In this document: piece after piece, positions 43,389-52,351 of the stretch
Layout: every line of letters starts with the position of its first letter
Position numbering within the stretch: position 1 is the stretch's first letter
NCBI RefSeq assembly: GCF_014648475.1
Contig: NZ_BMRE01000013.1
Span: 62,001 to 126,000, forward strand
Direction of reading: 5' to 3'
Length of the DNA stretch: 64,000 bases
DNA from: Lentzea flava
Lineage (GTDB): Bacteria > Actinomycetota > Actinomycetes > Mycobacteriales > Pseudonocardiaceae
Position numbers and translations under genes: made by a program
Notes under the pieces: model-generated
What the model saw: the letters and a program-made list of their open reading frames with translations, nothing else
Database searches by the model: none
What the model was told of the DNA's origin: nothing

Positions 43389-44870
43389 CTACCCGCGGTA
43401 GAAGTTGCCCTGGGTCTGCACGTTCAGCTCGTCCGTGCGGAAGAACTTCGCCACGAACGTTCGCGGGTCGCGCATGTCGATGACGTCGAAGCCGCGGCCC
43501 ATCTCCGAGGAGTAGATGTAGCCGTTGTACCAGTACGTCGACCACGTGCCGCCGCCAGCGCCGCCGGACATCGGGCCGTACTCGAAGAAGCCGATCTCAC
43601 GCGGCTTGCTCGAGTTCGTGAAGTCCCACACCGAGACGCCGCCCTGGTACCAGGACTGGACCATGATGTCCTTGCCGGGAACCGGGATCAGCGAACCGTT
43701 GTGCGCGACGCAGTTCTCCGTGTCGGCCTGCATGCGCGGGATCTTGTAGTAGGACTTGAAGACCAGCTTGCGGTCCTTGCCCTTGCCCACGATGTCGTAG
43801 ATGCCGTTGGCACCACGCGTCGGGCCGATCTTCTCGTTGCAGGTCGCGGCGCCACCGCCACCGAGCTCGTCGGTGAAGACGACCTTGGTGCCGTTGTTGT
43901 TGAACGTCGCCGAGTGCCAGAACGCGAAGTGCGCGTCGTCCTGGACCCGGTTGATCTCCACCAGGTTCTCCCGGTCGGAGATGTCCCACAGCACGCCGTC
44001 ACCCATGCACGCGCCGGCCGCGAGGTCGAGCTGCGGGTAGACGGTGATGTCGTGGCAGCCGGACGTCGCCGTGGTGTAGCCGGTCTCGATGGTGCCGGTA
44101 CGGCCCTTGTTGCCGCCGTCCGGGAAGAGCACCGGCGCCTTGAGCAGCGACGCCTGGGCCGGGTTCTTCACGGGAACCTTGACGATCGAGATCTTGTCGT
44201 GCGGCGGCTGGCAGTCCGGGAACGTGGCGTTCGGCGAGTAGGACGAGACGTAGAGGTAGACGCTCTTGCGGTCCTTGGCCGGCACCAGCGTGTGGGTGTG
44301 CGAACCGCAGTCGGTCTCGACGGCCGCGACGTACTTCGGCGCGCTCTTGTCGCTGATGTCGAAGACCTTGATGCCCTCCCACGACTCCTTGATCGAGGCG
44401 GGCTGCGAGACGCTGTTGCAGGAGTTGTCGCTGCGGGACGAGTCGGTCGACAGGAACAGCAGGTTCCCGTACACCGAGACGTCGTTCTGCGAGCCGGGGC
44501 AGAGGACCTGGCTCTTGACGGTCGGCTTCTTCGGGTTGCGGATGTCGTAGATCGTGAAGCCGTTGTAGTTGCCGACGAACGCGTAGTTGTCCTGGAACGC
44601 GATGTCGGTCTGGGTCGAGTCGAGCGGCGCCTGCTTGTCCAGGTGCCCGACCCGGACCATGTTGCGGCTGCGGCTGATCTCGTTCTCGCCGGGGATGCCG
44701 GTGACACCCTCGGCCTGCGCTTCGAGCTGAGCCTCCGTCAGACCCGCACCGTCGGCGGGAAGGTCGGGCTCGGCGAACGCGGGTGCCGTCAACGTTGACA
44801 GCGTCAGCGCGAGCGCCCCCAGAATCGCCAACGGCGCTCTGCGCCGCTGGGCCGTTGCGCGTGAAGTCAC
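43389..44870 (-). CDS. secreted LVIVD-repeat protein
   Basis: 493 aa from a GTG with GAGGGGG upstream; longer upstream frames are rejected. A signal peptide (APLAILGALALTLSTLTAPA) precedes a beta-propeller of LVIVD-type repeats (NYNGFTIYDIRNPKKP, GIKVFDISDKSAPKYVAAVE, GVSVWDFTNSSKPREIG, GFDVIDMRDPRTF). It contains several paired Cys residues and many His and Asp residues. It is secreted or at the surface. It is divergent from a DUF305 lipoprotein, a pairing often seen in actinobacteria. Confidence 0.85.
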   Translation of the reverse strand: MTSRATAQRRRAPLAILGALALTLSTLTAPAFAEPDLPADGAGLTEAQLEAQAEGVTGIPGENEISRSRNMVRVGHLDKQAPLDSTQTDIAFQDNYAFVGNYNGFTIYDIRNPKKPTVKSQVLCPGSQNDVSVYGNLLFLSTDSSRSDNSCNSVSQPASIKESWEGIKVFDISDKSAPKYVAAVETDCGSHTHTLVPAKDRKSVYLYVSSYSPNATFPDCQPPHDKISIVKVPVKNPAQASLLKAPVLFPDGGNKGRTGTIETGYTTATSGCHDITVYPQLDLAAGACMGDGVLWDISDRENLVEINRVQDDAHFAFWHSATFNNNGTKVVFTDELGGGGAATCNEKIGPTRGANGIYDIVGKGKDRKLVFKSYYKIPRMQADTENCVAHNGSLIPVPGKDIMVQSWYQGGVSVWDFTNSSKPREIGFFEYGPMSGGAGGGTWSTYWYNGYIYSSEMGRGFDVIDMRDPRTFVAKFFRTDELNVQTQGNFYRG

Positions 44871-44954
44871 AGCGTGTACCCCCTCAGTACGGGTTGGTGA
44901 GGGGGAGTATGACCCTTTCGCCTTGCTAAGGGCCAGCGTCTTTCGGAGGGTATT

Positions 44955-45563
44955 GTGCGGGTCATGCGTTCTGGGGTCGCGGTGATTGCGCTGGTACTGG
45001 CGTTGGCAGGCTGCACGTCCGAACCTCCGGCCGCGCCGATCATCGCGCCGGACACGCCCGGCGGTTCGGCGTCGACCATCTCGCCGTCGGACGCCTCCAG
45101 GGCCGTCCCTGCGCCGCCGAACGACGCGGACCGCCAGTACGTGGCGATGATGATCGTCCACCACGAGCAGGCGCTCGCGATGACGCGTTTCGCGCCGGAC
45201 CGCGCCGAGAACGCGACGGTGAAAGGCCTGGCAGACCGCATCCGGTACAGCCAGGAGCCCGAGATCGGCGCCATGAAGCAGTGGCAGCGCACCTTCAACG
45301 CCATCGGCACGCACGGCGATCACGGATCGATGCCGGGCATGGCGACGCAGGACCAGCTGAACGCGCTGGGCGCGGCGCGCGGCAAGGACTTCGACCGGAT
45401 GTTCCTCGAGCTGATGATCAAGCACCACGAGGGTGCGATCACGATGGCCACGGACGTGAAGAGTGCCGGGGTCAACGTCCAGGTCGAGGAGATGGCGGAC
45501 GACGTGATCGCCGTCCAGACCGACGAGATCAACCGGATGAAGGCCCTGCTGTCCACTCTGTGA
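44955..45563 (+). CDS. DUF305 lipoprotein
   Basis: 202 aa from GTG; an ATG lies three codons in. The lipobox is LALAGC. The DUF305 domain has its two His motifs, MMIVHHEQALAMTRF and LMIKHHEGAITMA, and resembles a ferritin-like four-helix bundle; a metal-related role is often suggested. It sits at the outer face of the membrane. It overlaps the convergent SARP-type gene by 35 bp. Confidence 0.9.
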   Translation: MRVMRSGVAVIALVLALAGCTSEPPAAPIIAPDTPGGSASTISPSDASRAVPAPPNDADRQYVAMMIVHHEQALAMTRFAPDRAENATVKGLADRIRYSQEPEIGAMKQWQRTFNAIGTHGDHGSMPGMATQDQLNALGAARGKDFDRMFLELMIKHHEGAITMATDVKSAGVNVQVEEMADDVIAVQTDEINRMKALLSTL

Positions 45564-47868
45564 GACGGCCGCGGGCCTTGGCGACGTCGGCGTGGCCCAG
45601 GCGTTCGTAGATGTCGAGCGCCTCCTGCCACACCTGCCGCGCCTCGGTGATCTGGCCGGTCGCCAGGTAGGTGTCGCCGAGGTTCACCAGGGTCGTGGCG
45701 ACCTCGAACTGCTCACCGATCGCGGAGAAGACCCGCAGCGACTCCCGGTAGTGGGTGATCGCGCCGGCGAAGTCGCCGACGTGGTGCAGGTTGTAGGCGA
45801 TGCTGTCGAGGGTGCTGGCCTCGCCGAGCCGGTCGCCGCCGGTGCGGTGCATCGCCAATGCGCGCCTGCAGTGGTCGAGTGCTTCCTCGTGTTGTCCGAG
45901 GATGCCGTGGAACCAGCCGACCTGGTTCATCGCTCCGGCGCGTTCGGTCTCGGTCGCGGCCAGCGCCATGGCGTGCCGGCCGTGATCCAACGCCCGGTCG
46001 AGTTCGCCCGCGTCTTCGTAGAACCCGGCAAGACTGCGATGAATACGGGCCTGACCGTCGGTGAGACCGCGCCGTTCGTACAACCTCAGCGCCGCGTGCA
46101 GATGTGCGATTCGCGTCTCGGAGTCGCTCAGCCGGTAGCAGGCGTGCGCGAGGATGTGGTGCACGCGTGCTGCGGCGTGCTCGTCGCCGAGACGTTGCGC
46201 GGCAGCGAGCGCGACACGCAACACACTGAGCCACTCGTGCCAGCGTCCGGACCGGTCCATGTGGACGGTCAGGCACCACGGAAGCTGCCATGCGTGGTGG
46301 TCGAAACGCGTGTCGGCGGCCACCGCGCTCAACGCGATCATCACGTCGATCTCGTCGGCGAACCACTTACTGCTCGCGTCGTCGCCGTGCAGGCGTTCCG
46401 CGGCGACACCGGCGACCGGCGGTGCGATCGCGAGAGGCTGGCGGTGGCTGTTCAGTTCGGCGTCCGCGGCGAACGCGCTGTGCAGGTAGTGGTCGAGCAA
46501 CCTGTGCAGGCCCTCTCGTCCTTCCGCCTCACCGACCAGGCTGCGGGCGTACGCGCGGACGAGGTCGTGCAGTTCGAAGCGTCCGTTCGCCGTCTCCGTC
46601 ACGAGGTTGGCGGCGACCAGCTCGGCCAACGGGGGGTCGCCTGCCGCGAGGCTCCGGGCGGCCGCCGCGGACACGTCCGGGCCGGGATGCACGCCCAGCA
46701 GTCGGAAGAGACGTTGTGCGGCACCGGAAAGCCGTTGGTAGGACCAGTCGAACACGGAGCGGACGCTGGTCGTCTCCTCGCCGGTGTCGAGGAAGCTGAG
46801 CACGTTGTCGCTCGCGAAGTCGTCGGCGAGCGCGGTGAGCGAGTGCTGCGGGTCGGCGCGGGCGGCCACGATCGCGAGTGCCAGCGGCAGGCCGCCGCAC
46901 CGCGCGGCGAGCCGGGAGAGCGCCTGGGGTTCCGCCGTGGCGCGGGCACCGATCCGGTGGATCAGCACCTGTCGTGCCTCCGCCGGGCTGAGCACGTCGA
47001 TCCCCAGCCGGGTGGTGCCGGCGAGGTCGTCCATCCGGTTGCGGCTGGTGATCACCACGCGGCAGGACGGGTCGTCGGGGAGCAGCGGCCGGACCTGGTC
47101 GGCGTCGCGGGCGTTGTCGAGCAGGAGCAGCATGTTCTTGCCGCGCAACAACGTCCGGTAGAGCTCCTCCTGCTCGTCGGTGCCGATGGGCATGCTGTCG
47201 GGCGGAACGCCGAGTGCGCTCAGGAAGCTCCGGATGGTGTCCTCGGGACGCGCCGGTGCGGTCGGTCCGAAGCCCCGCAGGTTCACGTGCAGCTGTCCGG
47301 CGGGGAAGTCGGCCTCGTTCGCCCACTGCACCGCGAGGGTCGTCTTGCCGGCGCCGCCCGCTCCGCTGAGCAGCGTGATCGGGCCGGACTCGCGCAGCGC
47401 GGCGAGTTCGCGGTCCCGGCCGGCGAACTGGGGCAGTGGCGCGGGGATCTGGCGCGGCACCGGCACGAGCGCCTCGGCCGCCCTGCGTTCCAGGTTCAGC
47501 TTTTCCGCTGCCGCGCTGACGGCGTGGATGCCTTCGAACGCGTCGCCACGCCACAACGTGAGTGCTTCGGCGTTCCTGCCCTGGTCGCGCAGGGCGCGGA
47601 AGTCCAGCAGGTCCGAGCTGGTGACGTGGGCGAGGTAGCCGGTCTCGTAGGTGTGGATGCAGTTGACGCCGCCGAGCGCCCGCCGCAGTCTGCTGATCGC
47701 GGTGCGCAGGGCCTGCGTGTCACCGAGTTCGTGCAGGGGGACGACCTCGTTCGCGTTGGCGACGAGGATCGCCAGCAGGTCGCGGCTCCGCCCGGCTGGC
47801 AGCGCGATCGGCTGTCCGTCGACCTCGACCACGAACGGGCCGAGCAGCAGGAAGCGGATGTCCCCCAT
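45529..47868 (-). CDS. SARP/BTAD-NB-ARC-TPR regulator with shortened N-terminus
   Basis: 779 aa. A short winged-helix (MGDIRFLLLGPFVVEVDGQP, QALRTAISRLRRAL) and reduced BTAD region precede an NB-ARC NTPase (Walker A SGAGGAGKTTLAV, Walker B MLLLLDNA) and TPR repeats (IHRSLAGFYEDAGELDRALD). It is the second AfsR-like STAND regulator in the window. The N-terminal part is about 100 residues shorter than in AfsR. Targets unknown. Confidence 0.85.
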   Translation of the reverse strand: MGDIRFLLLGPFVVEVDGQPIALPAGRSRDLLAILVANANEVVPLHELGDTQALRTAISRLRRALGGVNCIHTYETGYLAHVTSSDLLDFRALRDQGRNAEALTLWRGDAFEGIHAVSAAAEKLNLERRAAEALVPVPRQIPAPLPQFAGRDRELAALRESGPITLLSGAGGAGKTTLAVQWANEADFPAGQLHVNLRGFGPTAPARPEDTIRSFLSALGVPPDSMPIGTDEQEELYRTLLRGKNMLLLLDNARDADQVRPLLPDDPSCRVVITSRNRMDDLAGTTRLGIDVLSPAEARQVLIHRIGARATAEPQALSRLAARCGGLPLALAIVAARADPQHSLTALADDFASDNVLSFLDTGEETTSVRSVFDWSYQRLSGAAQRLFRLLGVHPGPDVSAAAARSLAAGDPPLAELVAANLVTETANGRFELHDLVRAYARSLVGEAEGREGLHRLLDHYLHSAFAADAELNSHRQPLAIAPPVAGVAAERLHGDDASSKWFADEIDVMIALSAVAADTRFDHHAWQLPWCLTVHMDRSGRWHEWLSVLRVALAAAQRLGDEHAAARVHHILAHACYRLSDSETRIAHLHAALRLYERRGLTDGQARIHRSLAGFYEDAGELDRALDHGRHAMALAATETERAGAMNQVGWFHGILGQHEEALDHCRRALAMHRTGGDRLGEASTLDSIAYNLHHVGDFAGAITHYRESLRVFSAIGEQFEVATTLVNLGDTYLATGQITEARQVWQEALDIYERLGHADVAKARGRLTEWTAGPSSG

Positions 47869-47883
47869 GTGGGGGAGTATCGC

Positions 47884-48210
47884 CTACTCGGTGCGCTGCT
47901 GCGGCAGCACCATGTCCTCGGCGTGCTGGAACGTCTCGACGGCGTTGCCCGTGACGTGCCGGGCGATGCCGCGGTTGCGCTTGTGCGCCTCGCGGAACGA
48001 GTCGGAGGCGACCCAGGCGCGGAAGTGCTCCTCGGACTCGAACTCGTTGACCGACACGTACGGCTGGTCGTCGCGCGTCGGCTTGAGCAGCGTGCTGCGG
48101 AGCAGGCCGGGAACGCCGGGCAGGAACGTGCGCATGTTGCTGCGGAAGTGGGCCTCGAACTCCTCCGCCCGCTCGGCGGGGACGAAGAGGCGGTTCGTCG
48201 CGATGAACAT
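47884..48210 (-). CDS. antibiotic-biosynthesis-monooxygenase-domain (ABM) protein
   Basis: 108 aa dimeric alpha/beta-barrel protein (MFIATNRLFVPAERAEEFEA, MRTFLPGVPGLLRSTLLKP, YVSVNEFESEEHFRAW). Relatives include heme-degrading IsdG-type enzymes and quinone-forming monooxygenases. GGAGGG precedes the ATG. It is divergent from a TetR regulator that probably controls it. Confidence 0.85.
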   Translation of the reverse strand: MFIATNRLFVPAERAEEFEAHFRSNMRTFLPGVPGLLRSTLLKPTRDDQPYVSVNEFESEEHFRAWVASDSFREAHKRNRGIARHVTGNAVETFQHAEDMVLPQQRTE

Positions 48211-48223
48211 GGACCCTCCTTGA

Positions 48224-48266
48224 TTCCGACGCTCTGTCGGGAACTATTCCAACACACCGTCGGGAA
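48224..48266. promoter_or_regulatory. candidate TetR operator between ABM and TetR genes
   Basis: GTCGGGAA occurs at 48236 and again at 48259, and the first copy faces TTCCGAC at 48224, forming an imperfect inverted repeat. The sites fill the 79-bp gap between the two divergent genes. Confidence 0.45.
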
Positions 48267-48289
48267 ATCAAGCGCGATACGATCCGGGT

Positions 48290-48880
48290 GTGCCGAGGAT
48301 CAGCGCAGACACCGTGGCCGAGCACCGCGCCAACCGGTTGCGCGCCCTGCTGGACGCCGGGCGCGAGATCGTGGCGACCGAGGGGGCGGAGTCGCTGACG
48401 CTCGCGTCGCTCGCCAGGCGGGTGGGACTGTCCCGGCCGAGCCTCTACGAGTACTTCCGGTCGCGCGAGGAATTGGTCGCCGCGATCGTGTCGGACGCGC
48501 TGCCCGAGTGGGCGGACAAGCTCGAGGACGCCGTCAACAGCGCCTCGTCCGTGCCGGAGAAGATCGAGGCGTACCTGCGCACCGAGCTGGCGATCATCAC
48601 CGATGGCAGCCACGGCGCCGTGGTCGCGCTCTCCGCGCACGCGTTGCCGGACACGTCGCGCGAGCAGATCAGGGCCGAGCACGAACGGTTGCTGGCGCCG
48701 CTGGTCGGCGTCTTCCAGACCGCCGGGGTGCAGCGCGCACAGCTGCGGGCGATGCTCGTGCACGCCATGGTCGAGGCGACGTCACGGATGATCACGCCGG
48801 GTCGCAACGAGCACAACGAGGCGGTCATCCAGACGTTGCTCGACCAGGTCGTGCACGGGCTGGATCAGCGCATCAGCTGA
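48290..48880 (+). CDS. TetR-family regulator
   Basis: 196 aa from GTG. Helix-turn-helix LTLASLARRVGLSRPSLYEY. The C-terminal domain resembles a TetR_C ligand domain (LPDTSREQIRAEHERLLAPL). It probably represses the divergent ABM gene through the intergenic repeats. It overlaps the convergent SDR by 8 bp. Confidence 0.88.
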   Translation: MPRISADTVAEHRANRLRALLDAGREIVATEGAESLTLASLARRVGLSRPSLYEYFRSREELVAAIVSDALPEWADKLEDAVNSASSVPEKIEAYLRTELAIITDGSHGAVVALSAHALPDTSREQIRAEHERLLAPLVGVFQTAGVQRAQLRAMLVHAMVEATSRMITPGRNEHNEAVIQTLLDQVVHGLDQRIS

Positions 48881-49691
48881 ACGGGATCACCTCTCCGTCG
48901 CGGATCAGCTCGCCGTACTGCTCGGGTTTCACCGGATCGAGTGCGAGGTCCAGCACCGCTGTTGCGGCCTGTGCCGGTGTGGGCGCGGTGCTGACGTCCC
49001 ACCACAGCGCGGACGTGGGTGTGTTGATCATCCCTGGGCACACGGAGGCGATCAGGATCCCGCGTCGTGCGTCCTCCTCACGGCGTTGGTGTGCGAGTAC
49101 GCGCACGGCGGCTACCTGGCCGATCTTCGACGGGATGTTGACGAAGGCGGGCCACGCGCTGACGCGGCGGTCCTTCACGGCGTCGCGCCAACGGGCGATC
49201 TGTTCGTCGATCTCGTCCAGTGTGGACGGTGTGGTGAACCGTTCGTGCAGAACCGGTGCCAGGTGGTGGAGCGTGCCGAGCGAGCTGGCGACGACGAGGA
49301 GCTTGCCGTTGTCCCGCAACAGAGGTGCGAACGCTCGCAGCAGCCTCGTCGTGCCGAAGTTGTTCACCTGGGTGTAGTGGTCGATGATCTCGCGCGGCTC
49401 GTCGTCGGGGCCCACGCGCATGACGGCGTTGCCGATGACGATGTCGATGCCGCCGTGGCGTTCCTCGATCTGGTCGGCGAGTTGTTGCGCCGCACGGGGA
49501 TCCGCGACGTCGAACAGTTCGCCGCGGACCCTCGCGCCGCCGCCGGGCATGGACCTGACGGCGGTCATGACGCGGTTCGCGTCGCGGCCGGTGAGGTAGA
49601 CGGTGTCGGTGGGTTCGAGGCGTTGCGCGAGCCCTTCCACCAGGGCGAGGCCGAGGCCCTGCGTGGCGCCGGTGATGAGTGCGACTGTCAC
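48873..49691 (-). CDS. carbonyl-reductase-like SDR with Asn for the catalytic Tyr
   Basis: 272 aa. Cofactor loop GATQGLG, NNxG-region equivalents and the catalytic Ser in LLVVASSLGTLHH match carbonyl-reductase SDRs, as does SVCPGMINTPTS. The active-site position expected to read YxxxK reads FVNIPSKIG, so Asn replaces the Tyr while the Lys is kept. It may bind NAD(P) without normal reductase activity, or use other chemistry. Divergent from the LysR gene. Confidence 0.85.
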   Translation of the reverse strand: MTVALITGATQGLGLALVEGLAQRLEPTDTVYLTGRDANRVMTAVRSMPGGGARVRGELFDVADPRAAQQLADQIEERHGGIDIVIGNAVMRVGPDDEPREIIDHYTQVNNFGTTRLLRAFAPLLRDNGKLLVVASSLGTLHHLAPVLHERFTTPSTLDEIDEQIARWRDAVKDRRVSAWPAFVNIPSKIGQVAAVRVLAHQRREEDARRGILIASVCPGMINTPTSALWWDVSTAPTPAQAATAVLDLALDPVKPEQYGELIRDGEVIPFS

Positions 49692-49752
49692 GCCTCGACG
49701 CTAGGCCCGTTCCAGGCATGCGAGTAGCGAAAGAATCTCAACCGGGGTATGC

Positions 49753-50688
49753 GTGGATGTCATGGCCTTCACCGATGCGTCGCTGGTCGCCCTGCGGGTG
49801 TTCCGCGAGGTGGCCGAGCGCGGGACGCTGACCGCGGCGGCCGCCGCGCTGGGCTACACGCAGTCCGCCGTGTCGCGGCAGATCGCGGCGCTGGAACGGG
49901 CGGCCGGTGCCGCGTTGCTGGAGCGGCGGCACGACGGGGTGCGGCTCACCGCGGCCGGGCGGCTCGTGCTGCGGCACGCGGCGGCCGTGGTCGATCAGGT
50001 CGACGCCGCGGCGCGGGAGCTGGCCGGGCTGCCTTCTGAGGACGAGAGCACGGTTCGGCTCGGGTGGTTCGCGACTGCTGGGGCGTGGCTGGTTCCGCAG
50101 GCGTTGGTGTCGTTGGGGCGTTCTCATCCGTCGATCACCGTTGTCACCCGCGAGAGCAGTACGCCGGCGTTGGTGCGTGCGTTGCGGGCGGGCACGTTGG
50201 ACGTTGCGTTGATCGCGTCGTTGCCGCCGTTTCGTGCGCCTGATGATGAGACGCCCGCACTGGAGGCCGAGGCTCTCGTCGAACGCAGTTTGCAGGTCGC
50301 GCTTCCTGCTTCGCATCCGTTGGCGCGCAACGACTTCATCGACATCGCTGATCTGCGCGGGCATCGGTGGATCGCCGGACCCGGCGACCAGCTGGTGATG
50401 GGCGTGTGGCCGGGGCTGGACGAACGGCCGCGGGTCGCCCACACCGCCCGTGACTGGCTGGCGAAGCTGCAGCTGGTCGCCGCGGGGCTGGGCATCACGA
50501 CCGTTCCCGCCGGGCTCGTGGCGGTGGTGCCTGCCGGGGTGCGGGTCCTGCCGGTGCGGGGCGGGCCTTCCGAGCAGCGGCGGATCCTGCTCGCGCGGCT
50601 GCCGGGGCCGATGCCGGAGCCGGTGGCGCGGTTGGCGGCGGCGTTGCGTGCCGCGGTTGTGGAGTCGTGGCATCAACCGATCGGTTGA
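49753..50688 (+). CDS. LysR-family regulator
   Basis: 311 aa from GTG; the ATG at 49762 is an alternative. Winged helix at residues 10-65 (GTLTAAAAALGYTQSAVSRQ), then an effector-binding periplasmic-type fold (VRLGWFATAGAWLVPQALVS, LQLVAAGLGITTVPAGLVA). It is divergent from the SDR gene with a 61-bp gap and probably regulates it. Confidence 0.9.
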   Translation: MDVMAFTDASLVALRVFREVAERGTLTAAAAALGYTQSAVSRQIAALERAAGAALLERRHDGVRLTAAGRLVLRHAAAVVDQVDAAARELAGLPSEDESTVRLGWFATAGAWLVPQALVSLGRSHPSITVVTRESSTPALVRALRAGTLDVALIASLPPFRAPDDETPALEAEALVERSLQVALPASHPLARNDFIDIADLRGHRWIAGPGDQLVMGVWPGLDERPRVAHTARDWLAKLQLVAAGLGITTVPAGLVAVVPAGVRVLPVRGGPSEQRRILLARLPGPMPEPVARLAAALRAAVVESWHQPIG

Positions 50689-50745
50689 TGGGGGTGTCGC
50701 TGCTCGATCGATGATCTCCGGCTCGGACTCTCCGAGCCTTGAGGC

Positions 50746-51639
50746 ATGGCAATCATCGAAGTGCGCGACCTCGGCAAGAGGTACGGGCCTCGGGTCGCGG
50801 TGGACTCGGTGTCGTTCGACGTCGCAGAGGGGGAGATCTTCGGCATCCTGGGGCCGAACGGGGCGGGCAAGACGACGACCGTCGAGTGCGTGGCAGGGCT
50901 GCGGACGCCGGACCGGGGGAGCGTGTCCGTGCTCGGGCGGCCTCCCGCGTCGGTGCGGTCGGCGATCGGCGTGCAGCTGCAGGCGTCCGAGCTGCCCGAA
51001 CGGATGCGGGTGGGGGAGGCGCTGTCGCTGTTCTCGTCGTTCTACCCGGCGCCGGCCGACTGGTCCGAGCGGCTCGGACTCACTCCGCACCTGCGGGCGG
51101 AGTTCGGGCGGCTGTCCGGCGGGTTGAAGCAGCGGTTGTCGATCGCGCTGGCGTTGATCGGATCGCCGCGGGTGGCGATCCTCGACGAGCTGACGACCGG
51201 GCTGGATCCGCAGGCGCGGCGGGACACGTGGTCGGTCGTCGAGGAGGTGCGGTCGGCGGGGGTGACGATTCTGCTGGTCACGCACTTCATGGAGGAGGCA
51301 GAACGGCTCTGCGACCGGGTGGCGGTGTTCCGCGACGGGCGCATCGTCGCGCTGGACACGCCGTCCGGGCTGGTGTCGCGTGTGGACGGTTCGTGCCGGG
51401 TCCGGTTCGTGCCTTCCGCGCACCTGGACGTGGCGTTGTTGCAGGCGCTGCCGGAGGTCACCGAGGTGTCGGTGGTGGGGGAGCAGGTCGTCGTGAGCGG
51501 GTCGGAGAACCTGCTGCACGCGGTGACTTCCCTGTTGGCGCGCAAGCAGATCGTGGCGCGCGGGTTGCGCGTCGACCAGGCTTCGCTGGACGACGCCTAC
51601 GTCGAGCTGACCGGGGGTCGTGATGTTGCGGATCATTGA
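50746..51639 (+). CDS. ABC-2 exporter ATPase
   Basis: 297 aa. Walker A GPNGAGKTTTVE, signature RLSGGLKQRLSIALAL, Walker B VAILDELTTGLDP (Leu after the Asp-Glu) and switch His LVTHFMEEAE are intact. It is a drug or lipid exporter ATPase of the DrrA/NodI type. It overlaps the permease by 17 bp and is followed by a histidine kinase and response regulator in one operon. Confidence 0.9.
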   Translation: MAIIEVRDLGKRYGPRVAVDSVSFDVAEGEIFGILGPNGAGKTTTVECVAGLRTPDRGSVSVLGRPPASVRSAIGVQLQASELPERMRVGEALSLFSSFYPAPADWSERLGLTPHLRAEFGRLSGGLKQRLSIALALIGSPRVAILDELTTGLDPQARRDTWSVVEEVRSAGVTILLVTHFMEEAERLCDRVAVFRDGRIVALDTPSGLVSRVDGSCRVRFVPSAHLDVALLQALPEVTEVSVVGEQVVVSGSENLLHAVTSLLARKQIVARGLRVDQASLDDAYVELTGGRDVADH

Positions 51640-52348
51640 GGTGGAAGCGCGGCTGTTCGTTCGCGATCGGCTGAACTCGTTGTTCGCGCTGGTGTTCCCC
51701 TGCCTGTTGCTGCTGGTGCTGGGAGCGATTCCGGGGTTGCGGACGCCGGCGCCGGAGTTCGGCGGGCTGCGGTTCATCGACAGCTACCTGTCGTCGTTGG
51801 TGGTGTTCACCTTGGCGTTCATCGGGTTGCAGCGCGTGCCGACGGTCGTGGCGACGTATCGGGAGAAGGGGGTGCTGCGCCGGCTGTCCACGACGCCCAT
51901 GCACCCGGCGCGTCTGCTGGTGGGCCAGCTGGTGGTCAACTTCTGCGCGGCGATCTTGTCGGTGCTGCTCACTATCGTGGTGGCGTACGTCGTTTTCGGC
52001 GTCGACCTGCCTCACCATCCACTCGGCCTGGCGTGTGCCGTGGTGCTGGGAGGCGCTGGGACGTTCGCGCTGGGTCTGGTGATAGCCGCACTGGCCCCGA
52101 CGGCGCGGGCGGCAGGTGGCTGGGCGACGGCGGTGTTCATGCTGCTGATGTTCTTCGGCGGCGTGTACCTGCCGCGGTTCATGCTGCCCTCGGTGGTTCA
52201 GAAGATCGGCTCGTACTCGCCTCCCGGTGTGGAGGCGGTGCAGCAGGCGTGGCTCGGCAGCGCGCCGGATTGGAGGCATCTTGCGATCATGGGGCTGGTG
52301 AGCCTCGTGGCGGGTACCGTCGCGGCCAGAACGTTCCGCTGGGAGTAG
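51623..52348 (+). CDS. ABC-2 exporter permease
   Basis: 241 aa, ATG chosen because GGGGG lies 6 bases upstream. Six membrane helices are present (LFALVFPCLLLLVLGAIPGL, VNFCAAILSVLLTIVVAYVV, TAVFMLLMFFGGVYLP) with the ABC-2 motif FGGVYLPRFMLPSVVQ. It pairs with the upstream ATPase; substrate unknown, possibly a peptide or antibiotic given the linked two-component system. Confidence 0.88.
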   Translation: MLRIIEVEARLFVRDRLNSLFALVFPCLLLLVLGAIPGLRTPAPEFGGLRFIDSYLSSLVVFTLAFIGLQRVPTVVATYREKGVLRRLSTTPMHPARLLVGQLVVNFCAAILSVLLTIVVAYVVFGVDLPHHPLGLACAVVLGGAGTFALGLVIAALAPTARAAGGWATAVFMLLMFFGGVYLPRFMLPSVVQKIGSYSPPGVEAVQQAWLGSAPDWRHLAIMGLVSLVAGTVAARTFRWE

Positions 52349-52351
52349 CTC

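Noticed and set aside
43389..45428. 679-codon version of the LVIVD-repeat protein
   Set aside because: The extension covers the divergent DUF305 gene; the GTG at 44870 has a good ribosome site and a signal peptide.
45592..49377. 1261-codon open frame on the plus strand
   Set aside because: It is antisense to the SARP-type, ABM and SDR genes and shows Arg/Gly/Val-rich low-complexity text typical of shadow frames in GC-rich DNA.
49738..51777. 679-codon open frame on the minus strand
   Set aside because: Antisense to the LysR and ABC ATPase genes, which have clear motifs; rich in His, Arg and Pro without a domain.
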